DNA from: Proteobacteria bacterium SG_bin5
Lineage (GTDB): Bacteria; Pseudomonadota; Alphaproteobacteria; Sphingomonadales; Sphingomonadaceae
Assembly: GCA_002083475.1 (NCBI GenBank)
Contig: LWDI01000062.1
Coordinates: forward strand, 1 to 64,000
Reading direction: 5' to 3'
Length of the DNA stretch: 64,000 bases
Shown: positions 55,169-63,477 of the stretch, piece by piece
Layout: the number at the start of each line of letters is the position of its first letter
How positions within the stretch are numbered: position 1 is the first letter of the stretch
Notes under the pieces: generated by a model
Databases searched by the model: none
Told to the model about the DNA's origin: nothing
What the model saw: only the letters and a program-made list of their open reading frames with translations
Position numbers and translations under genes: made by a program

Positions 55169-56401
55169 ATGGCCACCAGTGATCGCGCCGTGCCGATCGT
55201 GCTCGCGGCGGTTCTAATCGACACGATCGGATTCGGCATCGTCATCCCGGTGCTGCCGCAGCTGATCCTGCGGCTGAGCCACGCGTCGCTCGCCGAGGCG
55301 ACGCGGATCGGCGGCTATATGCTGATCGCGTTCGCCGCCGCGCAATTCCTCGCCGGGCCGGTGATCGGCAATTTGGGGGATCGGTACGGCAGGCGGCCCG
55401 TGATCCTGGCGTGCATGCTGGCGTTCGGAGTCGACTATGCGCTGATGGCCTTCGCGCCCTCGATCGGCTGGTTGTTCCTGGGGCGCGTGATCGCGGGGGT
55501 GACGGGCGCGATCTATGGCCCCGCCAACGCCGTGCTCGCCGACGTCACCCCGCCCGAGCAGCGCGGCGCGCGCTTCGGGGTGATGGGGGCGATGTTCGGG
55601 CTCGGCTTCATCCTGGGGCCGGCGCTGGGCGGGCTGCTCGCCGGGATCGATCCGCGCGCGCCGTTCCTCGCGGCGGCGGGGATCGCGCTGGCCAACGCGT
55701 TGTGGATCGCGCTGCTGCTGCCCGAAACGCTCGCGCCCGAAAACCGCCGCGCGTTCGACTGGCGGCGCGCCAATGCGCTCGGCGCCTTCGCGCCGCTCGC
55801 CAAAGCGGGGGGCGCGGCGCCGCTGATCCTGGCGGTGCTCGTCTGGCAGCTCGCGCATATGGCTTATCCCGCGAGCTGGGCCTTTTGGGCGAAGATCCGC
55901 TTCAATTGGAGCGAGGACCAGATCGGCTGGTCGCTCGCCGCCTCGGGCGCGGTGATGATCGTGACGCAAGCCCTCGTCACCAAGCGCGCGATCGCGTGGC
56001 TGGGGGAGGCGCGCGCGATGCTGATCGGCATCACTGTCGGCACTTTGTCGTTCGCCGCTTATGCGCTGATCCCGAGCCCCGGGCTGGTTTATGCGGTGAT
56101 CGCGCTCGGCTTCGCGCAGTGGTTCGTCTTTCCCGCGAGCAACGCCTTGCTCTCGCGGCTGGTCGACGCGCGCAACCAAGGCGCGCTCCAAGGCGGGATG
56201 GCGAGCGTCGGCAGCGTCGCGCAGGTCTTGGGGCCGCTGCTGATGACACAGGCGCTGGCGGCGGGTGACGAGGCGGGCTTCCCCGGCGCCGCCTTCGCGC
56301 TCGCGGCGGGACTGGGGGTGATCGCGATGCTGATCATCGCGCGTTTCGTGCTACCGCGCTTGTCGCGCGCGGTTGCGCCGCCCGATCGCGCCCCCATCTA
56401 A
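55169..56401 (+). CDS. MFS transporter, TetA/TCR-like
   Basis: A 410-residue protein with twelve membrane helices. The N-terminal DTIGFGIVIPVLPQLIL, the loop GNLGDRYGRRPVILACMLAF and GRVIAGVTGAIYGPANAVLA, DVTPPEQRGARFGVMGAMFG are typical of the tetracycline-type drug/proton antiporters. The start is the ATG at 55169 with GGGGGAAG upstream; an ATG at 55148 is also in frame. Resistance to a drug is not implied; many chromosomal members export unknown compounds. Confidence 0.88.
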   Translation: MATSDRAVPIVLAAVLIDTIGFGIVIPVLPQLILRLSHASLAEATRIGGYMLIAFAAAQFLAGPVIGNLGDRYGRRPVILACMLAFGVDYALMAFAPSIGWLFLGRVIAGVTGAIYGPANAVLADVTPPEQRGARFGVMGAMFGLGFILGPALGGLLAGIDPRAPFLAAAGIALANALWIALLLPETLAPENRRAFDWRRANALGAFAPLAKAGGAAPLILAVLVWQLAHMAYPASWAFWAKIRFNWSEDQIGWSLAASGAVMIVTQALVTKRAIAWLGEARAMLIGITVGTLSFAAYALIPSPGLVYAVIALGFAQWFVFPASNALLSRLVDARNQGALQGGMASVGSVAQVLGPLLMTQALAAGDEAGFPGAAFALAAGLGVIAMLIIARFVLPRLSRAVAPPDRAPI

Positions 56402-56429
56402 GCGCTGCATTCGCAACGAAAGGCGCGCC

Positions 56430-57128
56430 ATGATCGAACTCTTCTATTGGCCCACCCCCAATGGCCACAAGATCACGCTGTTCCTGGAAGAAGCCGGCGT
56501 CGATTATCGCATCACCCCGGTGAACATCGGCGCGGGCGATCAGTTCAAGCCCGATTTCCTGAAGATCGCCCCCAACAACCGCATGCCCGCGATCATCGAT
56601 CATGCCCCCGCCGATGGCGGCGAGCCGATCAGCGTCTTCGAATCGGGCGCGATCCTCCAATATCTGGCCGAGAAGACGGGCAAATTCCTGCCGAGCGACG
56701 TTCGCGGCAAATATAAGGTGCTCGAATGGCTCGCCTGGCAGGTCGGCGGCCTGGGGCCGATGGCGGGGCAGAATCATCATTTCAGCCGCTATGCGCCCGA
56801 GCCGATCGACTATGCGATCAAGCGCTATGTCAACGAAACCAACCGGCTTTACGGCGTGCTGAACAAGGCGCTCGACGGCCGCGACTTCATCGCCGGCGAT
56901 TATTCGATCGCCGATATGGCGGCCTATCCCTGGATCGTGCCCTATGAGGCGCAGAGCCAGAAGCTCGAGGATTTCCCGAACCTCCAGCGCTGGTTCGAAG
57001 CGATCAAGGCGCGCCCGGCGACGATCGAGGCCTATGCCAAGGGCAAGGCGGTGAGCGAACAGCCGGTGATGACCGAGGAAGCCAAGAAAATGCTGTTCGG
57101 GCAGACGGCGGCCAACCAGCCGGCCTAA
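56430..57128 (+). CDS. Glutathione S-transferase family protein, YfcG-like
   Basis: A 232-residue protein of the Nu/YfcG glutathione-transferase type. The N-terminal thioredoxin fold starts MIELFYWPTPNGHKITLFLE, with PNGHK in place of a catalytic Tyr or Ser; NRMPAIIDH and VFESGAILQYLAEKTG bind glutathione. The helical domain has GQNHHFSRYAPE and DYSIADMAAYPWIVPYE. YfcG acts as a disulfide reductase. The ATG at 56430 follows a GAAAGG-like site. It lies just after the MFS gene on the same strand. Confidence 0.93.
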   Translation: MIELFYWPTPNGHKITLFLEEAGVDYRITPVNIGAGDQFKPDFLKIAPNNRMPAIIDHAPADGGEPISVFESGAILQYLAEKTGKFLPSDVRGKYKVLEWLAWQVGGLGPMAGQNHHFSRYAPEPIDYAIKRYVNETNRLYGVLNKALDGRDFIAGDYSIADMAAYPWIVPYEAQSQKLEDFPNLQRWFEAIKARPATIEAYAKGKAVSEQPVMTEEAKKMLFGQTAANQPA

Positions 57129-57134
57129 ACGCCG

Positions 57135-58121
57135 CTAATTCTTCTCCAGCAGCGACACGGCGGGCCGGCCGACCGGCTGGCTCGCCGCTTTGGGCGCGCG
57201 CGCGTCGAGCACCGCCAGCCACGCCTTGGCGCGCTCGCCGATCAGCATTTGCGGCAGCGAGGGGGTGAGCTTGCCCTGCGCCTCCCACCGCCCGATCAGC
57301 GCGGCGGCTTCCTTGCCGGCGGCGTCGAGCGACTGCGGCTTGCGCAGCGCCTGGTTGATCAGCGCATCGCCGAAAAAGGTCCAGTCGCTATCCGCCTGGC
57401 ACCCGAAGGAGGTGCGATCGCCGCTCGAGGCGGTGAGGATGGCGGTATCGCCGGTCGCGAGCGCGGGGACGAAAATGCCCGAGAAGCACGCGCTCACCAT
57501 CAACAGCCGCCGCTTGATCCTGAGCGCATCGAGCAGCGCGTCGAGCCGCGCCGGGCTCACCACGCCCCAGCCTTCGTCGCCATAATTATAAACCAGGCCA
57601 AAGGGCGCGCCATGGCTGGTGGTGTAGAGGATGAGCACGTCTTCTTGGCGGTCGATTAGCTCGGCGACGCGCGCGAGCGCCATGTCGAGATGCGCGGGCG
57701 AGCCGCGGGGCAAGGTCGCGCCGCCGCGCCCGTCCGGCCCCGCGAGCGTGATCGTCCGCCCTTGCGCGCCATAACGCTGGGCGAGCACCCGCCCCGCCTC
57801 GCGTGCCTCGCGCGCGAACACCCCATCGCTATCGAGCGCGACCGCGATCACATAGGCATCGACCTGCCCCTTGCGCTGCGGCTGGAGCGCGGCGAGCTGT
57901 GCCTGGAGCAGTCGCGCCTCGGCGAGTTCCTGCGCCGCATCGCGGTGATGCTCCACCGTCGCGCCGCCGGCCGCGTAAAAGGCGCCTTGCTCGGGCGTGA
58001 CCCCGTTGAAGAAGGGCGGCGGCGCGCCATGCTTGGGCGGCTCGGCGGCGCGCTGCGCGGGCGTGGGGCCGGCGAGGAACGCGAGCGCAGCGGCGAGGAT
58101 CGGGAGATGAGGTCGGGCCAT
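57135..58121 (-). CDS. C13 (legumain-like) family peptidase, exported
   Basis: A 328-residue protein with a hydrophobic N-terminal signal (ILAAALAFLAGPTPAQ). The clan CD catalytic pair is visible: His170 in ILYTTSHGAPFGLVYNY and Cys212 in LLMVSACFSGIFVPALATGD. The fold also has the DSDGVFAREA and TAILTASSGDRTSFGC blocks common to bacterial C13 members. Legumain enzymes cut after Asn; the bacterial ones are largely uncharacterised. The ATG at 58121 lacks a strong ribosome-binding site. It is convergent with the GST gene and separated from it by six bases. Confidence 0.85.
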   Translation of the reverse strand: MARPHLPILAAALAFLAGPTPAQRAAEPPKHGAPPPFFNGVTPEQGAFYAAGGATVEHHRDAAQELAEARLLQAQLAALQPQRKGQVDAYVIAVALDSDGVFAREAREAGRVLAQRYGAQGRTITLAGPDGRGGATLPRGSPAHLDMALARVAELIDRQEDVLILYTTSHGAPFGLVYNYGDEGWGVVSPARLDALLDALRIKRRLLMVSACFSGIFVPALATGDTAILTASSGDRTSFGCQADSDWTFFGDALINQALRKPQSLDAAGKEAAALIGRWEAQGKLTPSLPQMLIGERAKAWLAVLDARAPKAASQPVGRPAVSLLEKN

Positions 58122-58216
58122 CGCCCGGTCGTCACGCGGGGCGCGCCCGGCTGTCAACGGGGAAAAGCGAGACAAAAGCGATACAAGGGCGAGGGCATCT
58201 GCTATGTTCGGCGGCG

Positions 58217-58486
58217 ATGTTCGAATTCGACCCCGAAAAGAGCGCGACGAACAAGGCCAAGCACGGGATCGATTTCGTCGAGGCGCAGCGGCTGTGGGAG
58301 GATCGGAACGCGCGCTACGGTCGCGTGATCCGCGTCGGCTTGACCGAGCAGCGTTGGCTGGTGGTCGGGCGAATTGACGATCGCTTATGGACGGCGGTCG
58401 TTACCTACCGAGGAGAGGCGACGCGGATCATTTCGGTTCGCCGCGCGCGCGAAGATGAGGCAAGGCACTATGACGAAACAGATTAG
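58217..58486 (+). CDS. brnT: BrnT toxin
   Basis: An 89-residue protein with the BrnT signature: FEFDPEKSATNKAKHGIDFV, EAQRLWEDRNA, RWLVVGRIDDRLWTAVVTYR and RIISVRRAREDEARHYDE. BrnT is a RelE-fold ribonuclease. The ATG at 58217 is followed by the standard MFEFDP. It overlaps the brnA gene by 17 bases. Confidence 0.93.
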   Translation: MFEFDPEKSATNKAKHGIDFVEAQRLWEDRNARYGRVIRVGLTEQRWLVVGRIDDRLWTAVVTYRGEATRIISVRRAREDEARHYDETD

Positions 58487-58706
58487 CGTGGAAGAATTCG
58501 ACCGCTTGTTCGACGATGGCGAAGATATCAGCGACTATGTCGACTGGGAAAACGCCCGTCGGCCAGGCCTCGAACCGCAGCGCGTCGAGATCGACTTTCC
58601 GGCGTGGATGGTCAAGCAACTCGACGACGCGGCCGAGCATTACGGCGTCGATCGGGCGTCGCTGGTGAAGCTGTGGGTGGGCCAGCGGCTGGAAGCAAGA
58701 GGCTAG
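58470..58706 (+). CDS. brnA: BrnA antitoxin
   Basis: A 78-residue protein with an N-terminal MTKQISVEEFDRLFDDGEDI and the C-terminal ribbon-helix-helix RVEIDFPAWMVKQLDDAAEH and LVKLWVGQRLEARG. BrnA binds BrnT and represses the operon. It overlaps the brnT end, so it is translated with it. The toxin-first order is the usual one for this system. Confidence 0.93.
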   Translation: MTKQISVEEFDRLFDDGEDISDYVDWENARRPGLEPQRVEIDFPAWMVKQLDDAAEHYGVDRASLVKLWVGQRLEARG

Positions 58707-58779
58707 CGCGCGGGGCGGGCGATCTCGCCGTCCGCGTCACGAGCATTATATTCGCGAAGGTTTGACCAAGGAGCCTAGC

Positions 58780-59001
58780 ATGACCGAGACGCGCATCGTC
58801 ATCGACCCGGCAGTCTGCGGCGGGCGTCCGGTGATCGCGGGCACTCGGCTGCGCGTCGTCGATATCCTGGAGATGCTCGCCGGCGGCGCCAGCGAGGCCG
58901 AAATCCTCGCCGATTTTCCCTTCATCGGCGCGGCTGATATCCGAGCGGCGCTTGCCTATGCCGCGCGCGCGATCGACCACAAGGTGGTGCTCGCCGCTTG
59001 A
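58780..59001 (+). CDS. DUF433 antitoxin
   Basis: A 73-residue protein: MTETRIVIDPAVCGGRPVIA, GTRLRVVDILEMLAGGASEA and EILADFPFIGAADIRAALAY. This is the DUF433 (VapB45-like) pattern. It is followed by a DUF5615 PIN-like gene with a one-base overlap (TGATG), the usual two-gene module. It is intact, whereas the partner is interrupted. Confidence 0.9.
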   Translation: MTETRIVIDPAVCGGRPVIAGTRLRVVDILEMLAGGASEAEILADFPFIGAADIRAALAYAARAIDHKVVLAA

Positions 59002-59324
59002 TGCGCTTCCTGGTCGACGCACAGCTGCCGGGCCGGCTGTGTGACTGGCTGATCGATCGAGGGCATGAGGCGGTTTACGTGCCGATCGTCATGCCAGGCA
59101 TGGCGGCGGATGCCGAGATCGCCCGCTAGGCAACCGAACAAGAACTCATCCTCGTCTCCAAGGACGAGGATTTCGTGAGCCGCCATCGGCCGGGACCATA
59201 TCGGCTGGTCTGGCTGAGGATCGGCAATGCCAGCAATCGCGCGTTATTCGCCTGGCTCGAACCACGTTTTCCGCAAATCCTGGACGCCTTACGAGCCGGC
59301 GAAGCGGTGATCGAAGTTCGCTAA
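59001..59324 (+). pseudogene. DUF5615 PIN-like toxin interrupted by an in-frame amber codon
   Basis: Reading from ATG 59001, MRFLVDAQLPGRLCDWLIDR, GHEAVYVPIVMPGMAADAEI, AR is followed by a TAG at 59127-59129. The same frame then continues ATEQELILVSKDEDFVSRH and ends normally at 59324 with AGEAVIEVR. The joined protein (107 codons) is a standard DUF5615 PIN-like protein, with Asp6 and the later SKDEDF acidic motif. One base change explains the stop, at a position that is usually Tyr or a similar residue. The toxin is probably dead, unless the amber codon is read through. Confidence 0.85.
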
Positions 59325-59328
59325 CGCC

Positions 59329-61128
59329 TCAATACACCCGCTTCTTCGGCTTGATATATTCCGCATCATCGGTGAGCGTATAATCATGCACCGGGCGGTA
59401 ATCGATGCTCGTCGCCCCACCCTTGCCGCCCCAGCCTTCGAAGCTGGCGATGGTGTGCTTCATCCAGTTCGCATCGTCGCGCTCGGGATAATCCTCGTTC
59501 ACATGCGCGCCGCGGCTTTCGTGGCGATTGGCGGCGGAATTGACCGTCACCACCGCCTGGGCGAGCAGATTGTCGAGCTCGAGCGTCTCGATCAAATCGG
59601 TGTTCCAAATGAGCGAACGGTCGCTCACCCGTACGTCCTGGAAGCCGCGATAAATCTCGCCGATCTTGGCGACGCCCTCGGCGAGCAGCGCATTGTCGCG
59701 GAACACCGCGCAATGTTTCTGCATCGTGCGCTGCATCTCCAGCCGCACCTTGGCGGTGGGCGTGGCGCCGGCGGCATGGCGGAAATGATCGAGCCGGGCG
59801 AGCGCCATCTCCTCCGAACCCTTGGGCAGCGGGTTGTGCGGCGTGCCGGGCTTCAGCGTCTCCTTGATCCTGAGGCCCGTCGCGCGGCCGAACACGACCA
59901 GGTCGATCAGCGAGTTCGACCCCAGCCGGTTGGCGCCATGCACCGAAACGCACGCCGCCTCGCCCACCGCGTAAAGGCCGGGCACCACCGCATCGGGGTC
60001 GCCGTCCTTCAGCCGCACCACCTCGCCATGATAGTTACAGGGAATGCCGCCCATATTGTAATGGACGGTCGGCACCACCGGCAGCGGCTGGCGCGTCAGG
60101 TCCACACCCGCGAAAATCTTGCCGGTTTCGGTGATGCCGGGCAGCCGCTCGGCGAGCACCTTGGGATCGATGTGATCGAGGTGGAGGAAGATATGGTCCT
60201 TCTCCTTGCCCACCCCGCGCCCTTCGCGGATCTCGATCGCCATGCAGCGCGAGACGACGTCGCGGCTGGCGAGGTCCTTGGCGCTGGGGGCATAGCGCTC
60301 CATGAAGCGCTCGCCCTCGCTATTGGTGAGATACCCGCCCTCGCCGCGCGCGCCCTCGGTAATGAGGACGCCCGCGCCGTAAATGCCGGTCGGGTGGAAT
60401 TGGACGAATTCCATGTCCTGCAAGGGGAGCCCCGCGCGCAGCACCATCGCGTTGCCGTCACCCGTGCAGGTGTGCGCAGAAGTCGCGGAATAATAGACGC
60501 GGCCATAGCCGCCCGTCGCCAGCACCACCGCATGCGCGCGGAAGCGGTGGATCGAGCCATCCTCCATGCACATCGCGATCACGCCGCGACACGCGCCATT
60601 TTCCATGATCAGATCGAGCGCGAAATATTCGACGAAAAAGTCTGCGTCGTACTTCAGGCTCTGCTGATAGAGCGCGTGGAGCATCGCGTGCCCCGTGCGG
60701 TCGGCGGCGGCGCAAGTGCGCTGCACCGGCGGGCCTTCGCCCATATTCTGCATATGGCCGCCGAACGGGCGCTGATAAATGGTGCCATCGGGGTTGCGGC
60801 TGAACGGCACGCCCGCGTGCTCGAGCTCGTAAACCGCCTGCGGTGCCTCGCGCACCATATATTCGATCGCGTCCTGGTCGCCGAGCCAGTCGGAGCCCTT
60901 CACCGTGTCATACATATGCCACGACCAGTGATCGGGGGTGTTGTTGCCGAGCGATGCGGCGATCCCGCCCTGTGCCGCCACCGTATGGCTGCGCGTCGGG
61001 AACACCTTGGTGATGCAGGCGGTCTTCAGCCCGGCTTCGGCGATGCCCATCGTCGCGCGCAGGCCAGAGCCACCCGCGCCCACCACCACCGCGTCATAGG
61101 TGTGATCGATGATCTTATACGCGCTCAT
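59329..61128 (-). CDS. sdhA: Succinate dehydrogenase flavoprotein subunit
   Basis: A 599-residue SdhA. The FAD-binding [20 protein letters not shown] and the FAD-linked His region [14 protein letters not shown] open the protein. [20 protein letters not shown] and [20 protein letters not shown] follow, with the C-terminal [20 protein letters not shown]. It oxidises succinate to fumarate and feeds electrons through SdhB to quinone. It overlaps sdhD by ATGA. Its stop lies four bases from the end of the convergent DUF5615 pseudogene; no sdhB follows. Confidence 0.97.
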   Translation of the reverse strand: MSAYKIIDHTYDAVVVGAGGSGLRATMGIAEAGLKTACITKVFPTRSHTVAAQGGIAASLGNNTPDHWSWHMYDTVKGSDWLGDQDAIEYMVREAPQAVYELEHAGVPFSRNPDGTIYQRPFGGHMQNMGEGPPVQRTCAAADRTGHAMLHALYQQSLKYDADFFVEYFALDLIMENGACRGVIAMCMEDGSIHRFRAHAVVLATGGYGRVYYSATSAHTCTGDGNAMVLRAGLPLQDMEFVQFHPTGIYGAGVLITEGARGEGGYLTNSEGERFMERYAPSAKDLASRDVVSRCMAIEIREGRGVGKEKDHIFLHLDHIDPKVLAERLPGITETGKIFAGVDLTRQPLPVVPTVHYNMGGIPCNYHGEVVRLKDGDPDAVVPGLYAVGEAACVSVHGANRLGSNSLIDLVVFGRATGLRIKETLKPGTPHNPLPKGSEEMALARLDHFRHAAGATPTAKVRLEMQRTMQKHCAVFRDNALLAEGVAKIGEIYRGFQDVRVSDRSLIWNTDLIETLELDNLLAQAVVTVNSAANRHESRGAHVNEDYPERDDANWMKHTIASFEGWGGKGGATSIDYRPVHDYTLTDDAEYIKPKKRVY

Positions 61129-61514
61129 GCCGCGCTGCCTCCGGTGAAAGCGATTTTAAGGATCGCGAAGACCGCCGTCGCGCCCGCGCCGATCACGAAG
61201 AAATTGACGAGCAGCATCAACGCGGTGCGCGAGGCGCCGTGCTGATAATCCTCGATCACTATCTGCAACCCCAGGCGGAAATGATAGAAGGTGTTGAGGA
61301 CCAAGAGCAGCATCGGCACCGCCGCCCAGGGCGAGGACAGCCACTGGCGCACGCTCGCATAATCATGCCCGGGCAACAGCGCGATCGAGGCGAGCAGCCA
61401 GGTGACGAGCAGCAGATTGCCCCCCGCCGTCAGCCGCTGGTGCCACCAATGATGCGGCCCGTGCTTGGCCGCGCCCAGCCCGCGCACCCGGCCGAGTTGC
61501 GTTCCCGTACCCAT
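61125..61514 (-). CDS. sdhD: Succinate dehydrogenase membrane anchor subunit
   Basis: A 129-residue membrane protein with three helices: [37 protein letters not shown] and [40 protein letters not shown] and [15 protein letters not shown] are typical SdhD blocks; the His of TFYHFRLG may ligate haem b. The ATG at 61514 gives [14 protein letters not shown] with GGGGA upstream; an ATG at 61520 overlapping sdhC is possible. It lies between sdhC and sdhA. Confidence 0.93.
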   Translation of the reverse strand: MGTGTQLGRVRGLGAAKHGPHHWWHQRLTAGGNLLLVTWLLASIALLPGHDYASVRQWLSSPWAAVPMLLLVLNTFYHFRLGLQIVIEDYQHGASRTALMLLVNFFVIGAGATAVFAILKIAFTGGSAA

Positions 61515-61516
61515 GA

Positions 61517-61930
61517 TCATTTCCCCGCCAGCAGCAGCGCCCAATAGGCCGCCGTCGCGATGATCGAAAAGAAGAAGGTCATCTGCGCCATCCGCTTGTT
61601 CGCGCCCAGTTCGTAGCCGGCGCCGGTATCGAGCACCAAATGCCGCACCCCGCTCGCCAAATGCTGGAAGAAAGCGAGCGTCAGCCCGATGCCGAACAAA
61701 TAGCCGAGCGGGTTCAGCCGGCCATCGGCGAGGGTGAACACGCCCAGGAACGCATCATAGCTTTCCTTGCCGCCCGCCAGCGCCGCGAGCCACCAGACGA
61801 ACAGCACCGTGCCGACGATCGCCATGCCGTCGCCGGTGACGCGGTGGAGGATCGAGACCAACATGTGTGGGCCCCATTTCCAGATGCTGAGATGGGGCGA
61901 GAGCGGGCGCGCGCTACGCGGGGCTACCAA
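61517..61930 (-). CDS. sdhC: Succinate dehydrogenase cytochrome b556 subunit (TTG start)
   Basis: A 137-residue membrane subunit. The conserved N-terminus [20 protein letters not shown] includes [20 protein letters not shown]; a second helix pair follows with [20 protein letters not shown], whose His residues hold haem b. No ATG fits the N-terminus; the TTG at 61930 with AAGGA seven bases upstream gives the usual length. It is the first gene of sdhCDA and has a promoter-like region just upstream. Confidence 0.93.
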   Translation of the reverse strand: MVAPRSARPLSPHLSIWKWGPHMLVSILHRVTGDGMAIVGTVLFVWWLAALAGGKESYDAFLGVFTLADGRLNPLGYLFGIGLTLAFFQHLASGVRHLVLDTGAGYELGANKRMAQMTFFFSIIATAAYWALLLAGK

Positions 61931-61964
61931 GGCTTGGTCCTTCCCTATGGTTCTTGTGCCGCTC

Positions 61965-61992
61965 CTATTAGTCCGCAAACGCCCGGTTGCAA
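61965..61992 (-). promoter_or_regulatory. Promoter candidate for sdhCDA
   Basis: On the minus strand ttgcaa (61987-61992) and taatag (61965-61970) are separated by 16 bases and lie about 35 bases before the sdhC start. They resemble -35 and -10 boxes. No activity evidence is available. Confidence 0.35.
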
Positions 61993-62114
61993 TGGGCATG
62001 GCGGCGGGCGTGCGCGAGCGGCCGATCACTAACCAGGCCTTAACCAAAAGCGCTTACCCCCGGAAAACACAGGAACCAGCGCGCCGCCGCACGCGCATCG
62101 GGGGAGACAAGGCG

Positions 62115-63473
62115 TTGAGCACGAAGGAAATGCCCGTGATCGGCACGGTGGCCGCCAAGATCGACATCGCCGCCCGGCTGCGCGTGTTCGACGTCGACGG
62201 CTCGCTCGCCAGCAGCGCGCGCGATACCTGGGCGGTGCTCGAACCCGAAATTCGCTCGATTTCGGAGGCTTATTGGGCGCAGTGGCTGCATTGTTTCCCA
62301 GAAGAGCGCAGCTGGGCGCCGATGGACACGCAGCGGATGATCGACGTCGGCTGTATTTTCCTGCGCAACCGCTTCCTCGATACCGCCGGGCGCGCCTGGA
62401 TCGAATCGATCGAGCGTTCGGTCGCCGCCGCGTACAAGGGCGATGCCTCGCCGCTCGCGCTGCTCTCGATGATCTCGGCGAGCGACCGCGCCGCGCTCGA
62501 CGTGCTCATGCGCCGCGTCGATCGCGGCGATCACCGGCTGCCGGTGATGATCGACACTTTGCTGCGCCTCTCCGCGCTCGAAGGCGAGATCACCGTCGCC
62601 ATCTACAATGCCTATAACGACCATGGCGCCCAGCTCGCGCGCGACCGGCTCGCCGCCGATTTCCGCGAGGGCATTGCCAAGATGGTCGAAAGCCTGACGC
62701 ACGAGGGCACCGCGCTGCGCACCCAGGCGAGCCGCACCAGCAGCAGCACGCGCGGGATGCTCGGCAAGACGAGCGAAGTCGCGGCGGCGGCCGAACAATC
62801 GGCGGTCGCGATGCGCGAGGCGGCGCAAACCGCCGCCGGGCTGATCCGCGCGATCGAGGATGCGCGCAGCGAGGTCGAGGCCGCCGCTCAGATCGCGACG
62901 CGCGCCGCCGGCCAGGCGGGCGCGGCGGTCGGCATGTCGGAGACTTTGTCCGACCATGCCAAGTCGATCGAATCGATCCTGGGCCTGATCCGCGACATCG
63001 CGGGGCAGACCAATTTGCTCGCGCTGAACGCCACGATCGAGGCGGCGCGCGCGGGCGATGCCGGGCGCGGGTTCGCGGTCGTCGCGCAGGAAGTGAAATC
63101 GCTCGCCAATCAAACGGCGCGCGCGACCGACGACATCGCCGCCAAGATCGCCGCGATCCAATCCGCCACCCGCTCGACCGTCGAGACCAACGCCTCGATC
63201 CGCGCGACCGTGGCGGAGGTGCAGCAATCGGCCGAGAAGATCCGCGCCGCGATGGAAACCCAGGCGCAAACCGTGACCGCGATCACCGCGAGCGTCGACG
63301 AAACCGCGCTCGCCGCCGATTCGATGTCGCACACCATCGCCGCGATCCGCGAGGATACCGAAAGCGTGGCGAGCGACATCGACCGCGTCGGCCAGGGCTT
63401 CGATGCGTTCGACGCGCGGCTCGGCACGCTGAAGTTCAGCGCCGATGATTTCGTCTCCAAGGTGGCGGCCTGA
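62115..63473 (+). CDS. Soluble methyl-accepting chemotaxis-type receptor, possible globin-coupled sensor
   Basis: A 452-residue protein without membrane helices. The N-terminal 190 residues form a helical sensor domain ([40 protein letters not shown]) whose layout is like protoglobin-type sensors. The second half is the MCP signalling coiled coil with the hairpin tip [40 protein letters not shown] and [11 protein letters not shown]. It would signal to CheA from the cytoplasm. The TTG at 62115 with GGGGAG upstream is preferred; ATG 62130 is the alternative. A related gene follows directly. Haem binding is not proven. Confidence 0.85.
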   Translation: MSTKEMPVIGTVAAKIDIAARLRVFDVDGSLASSARDTWAVLEPEIRSISEAYWAQWLHCFPEERSWAPMDTQRMIDVGCIFLRNRFLDTAGRAWIESIERSVAAAYKGDASPLALLSMISASDRAALDVLMRRVDRGDHRLPVMIDTLLRLSALEGEITVAIYNAYNDHGAQLARDRLAADFREGIAKMVESLTHEGTALRTQASRTSSSTRGMLGKTSEVAAAAEQSAVAMREAAQTAAGLIRAIEDARSEVEAAAQIATRAAGQAGAAVGMSETLSDHAKSIESILGLIRDIAGQTNLLALNATIEAARAGDAGRGFAVVAQEVKSLANQTARATDDIAAKIAAIQSATRSTVETNASIRATVAEVQQSAEKIRAAMETQAQTVTAITASVDETALAADSMSHTIAAIREDTESVASDIDRVGQGFDAFDARLGTLKFSADDFVSKVAA

Positions 63474-63477
63474 ACCC

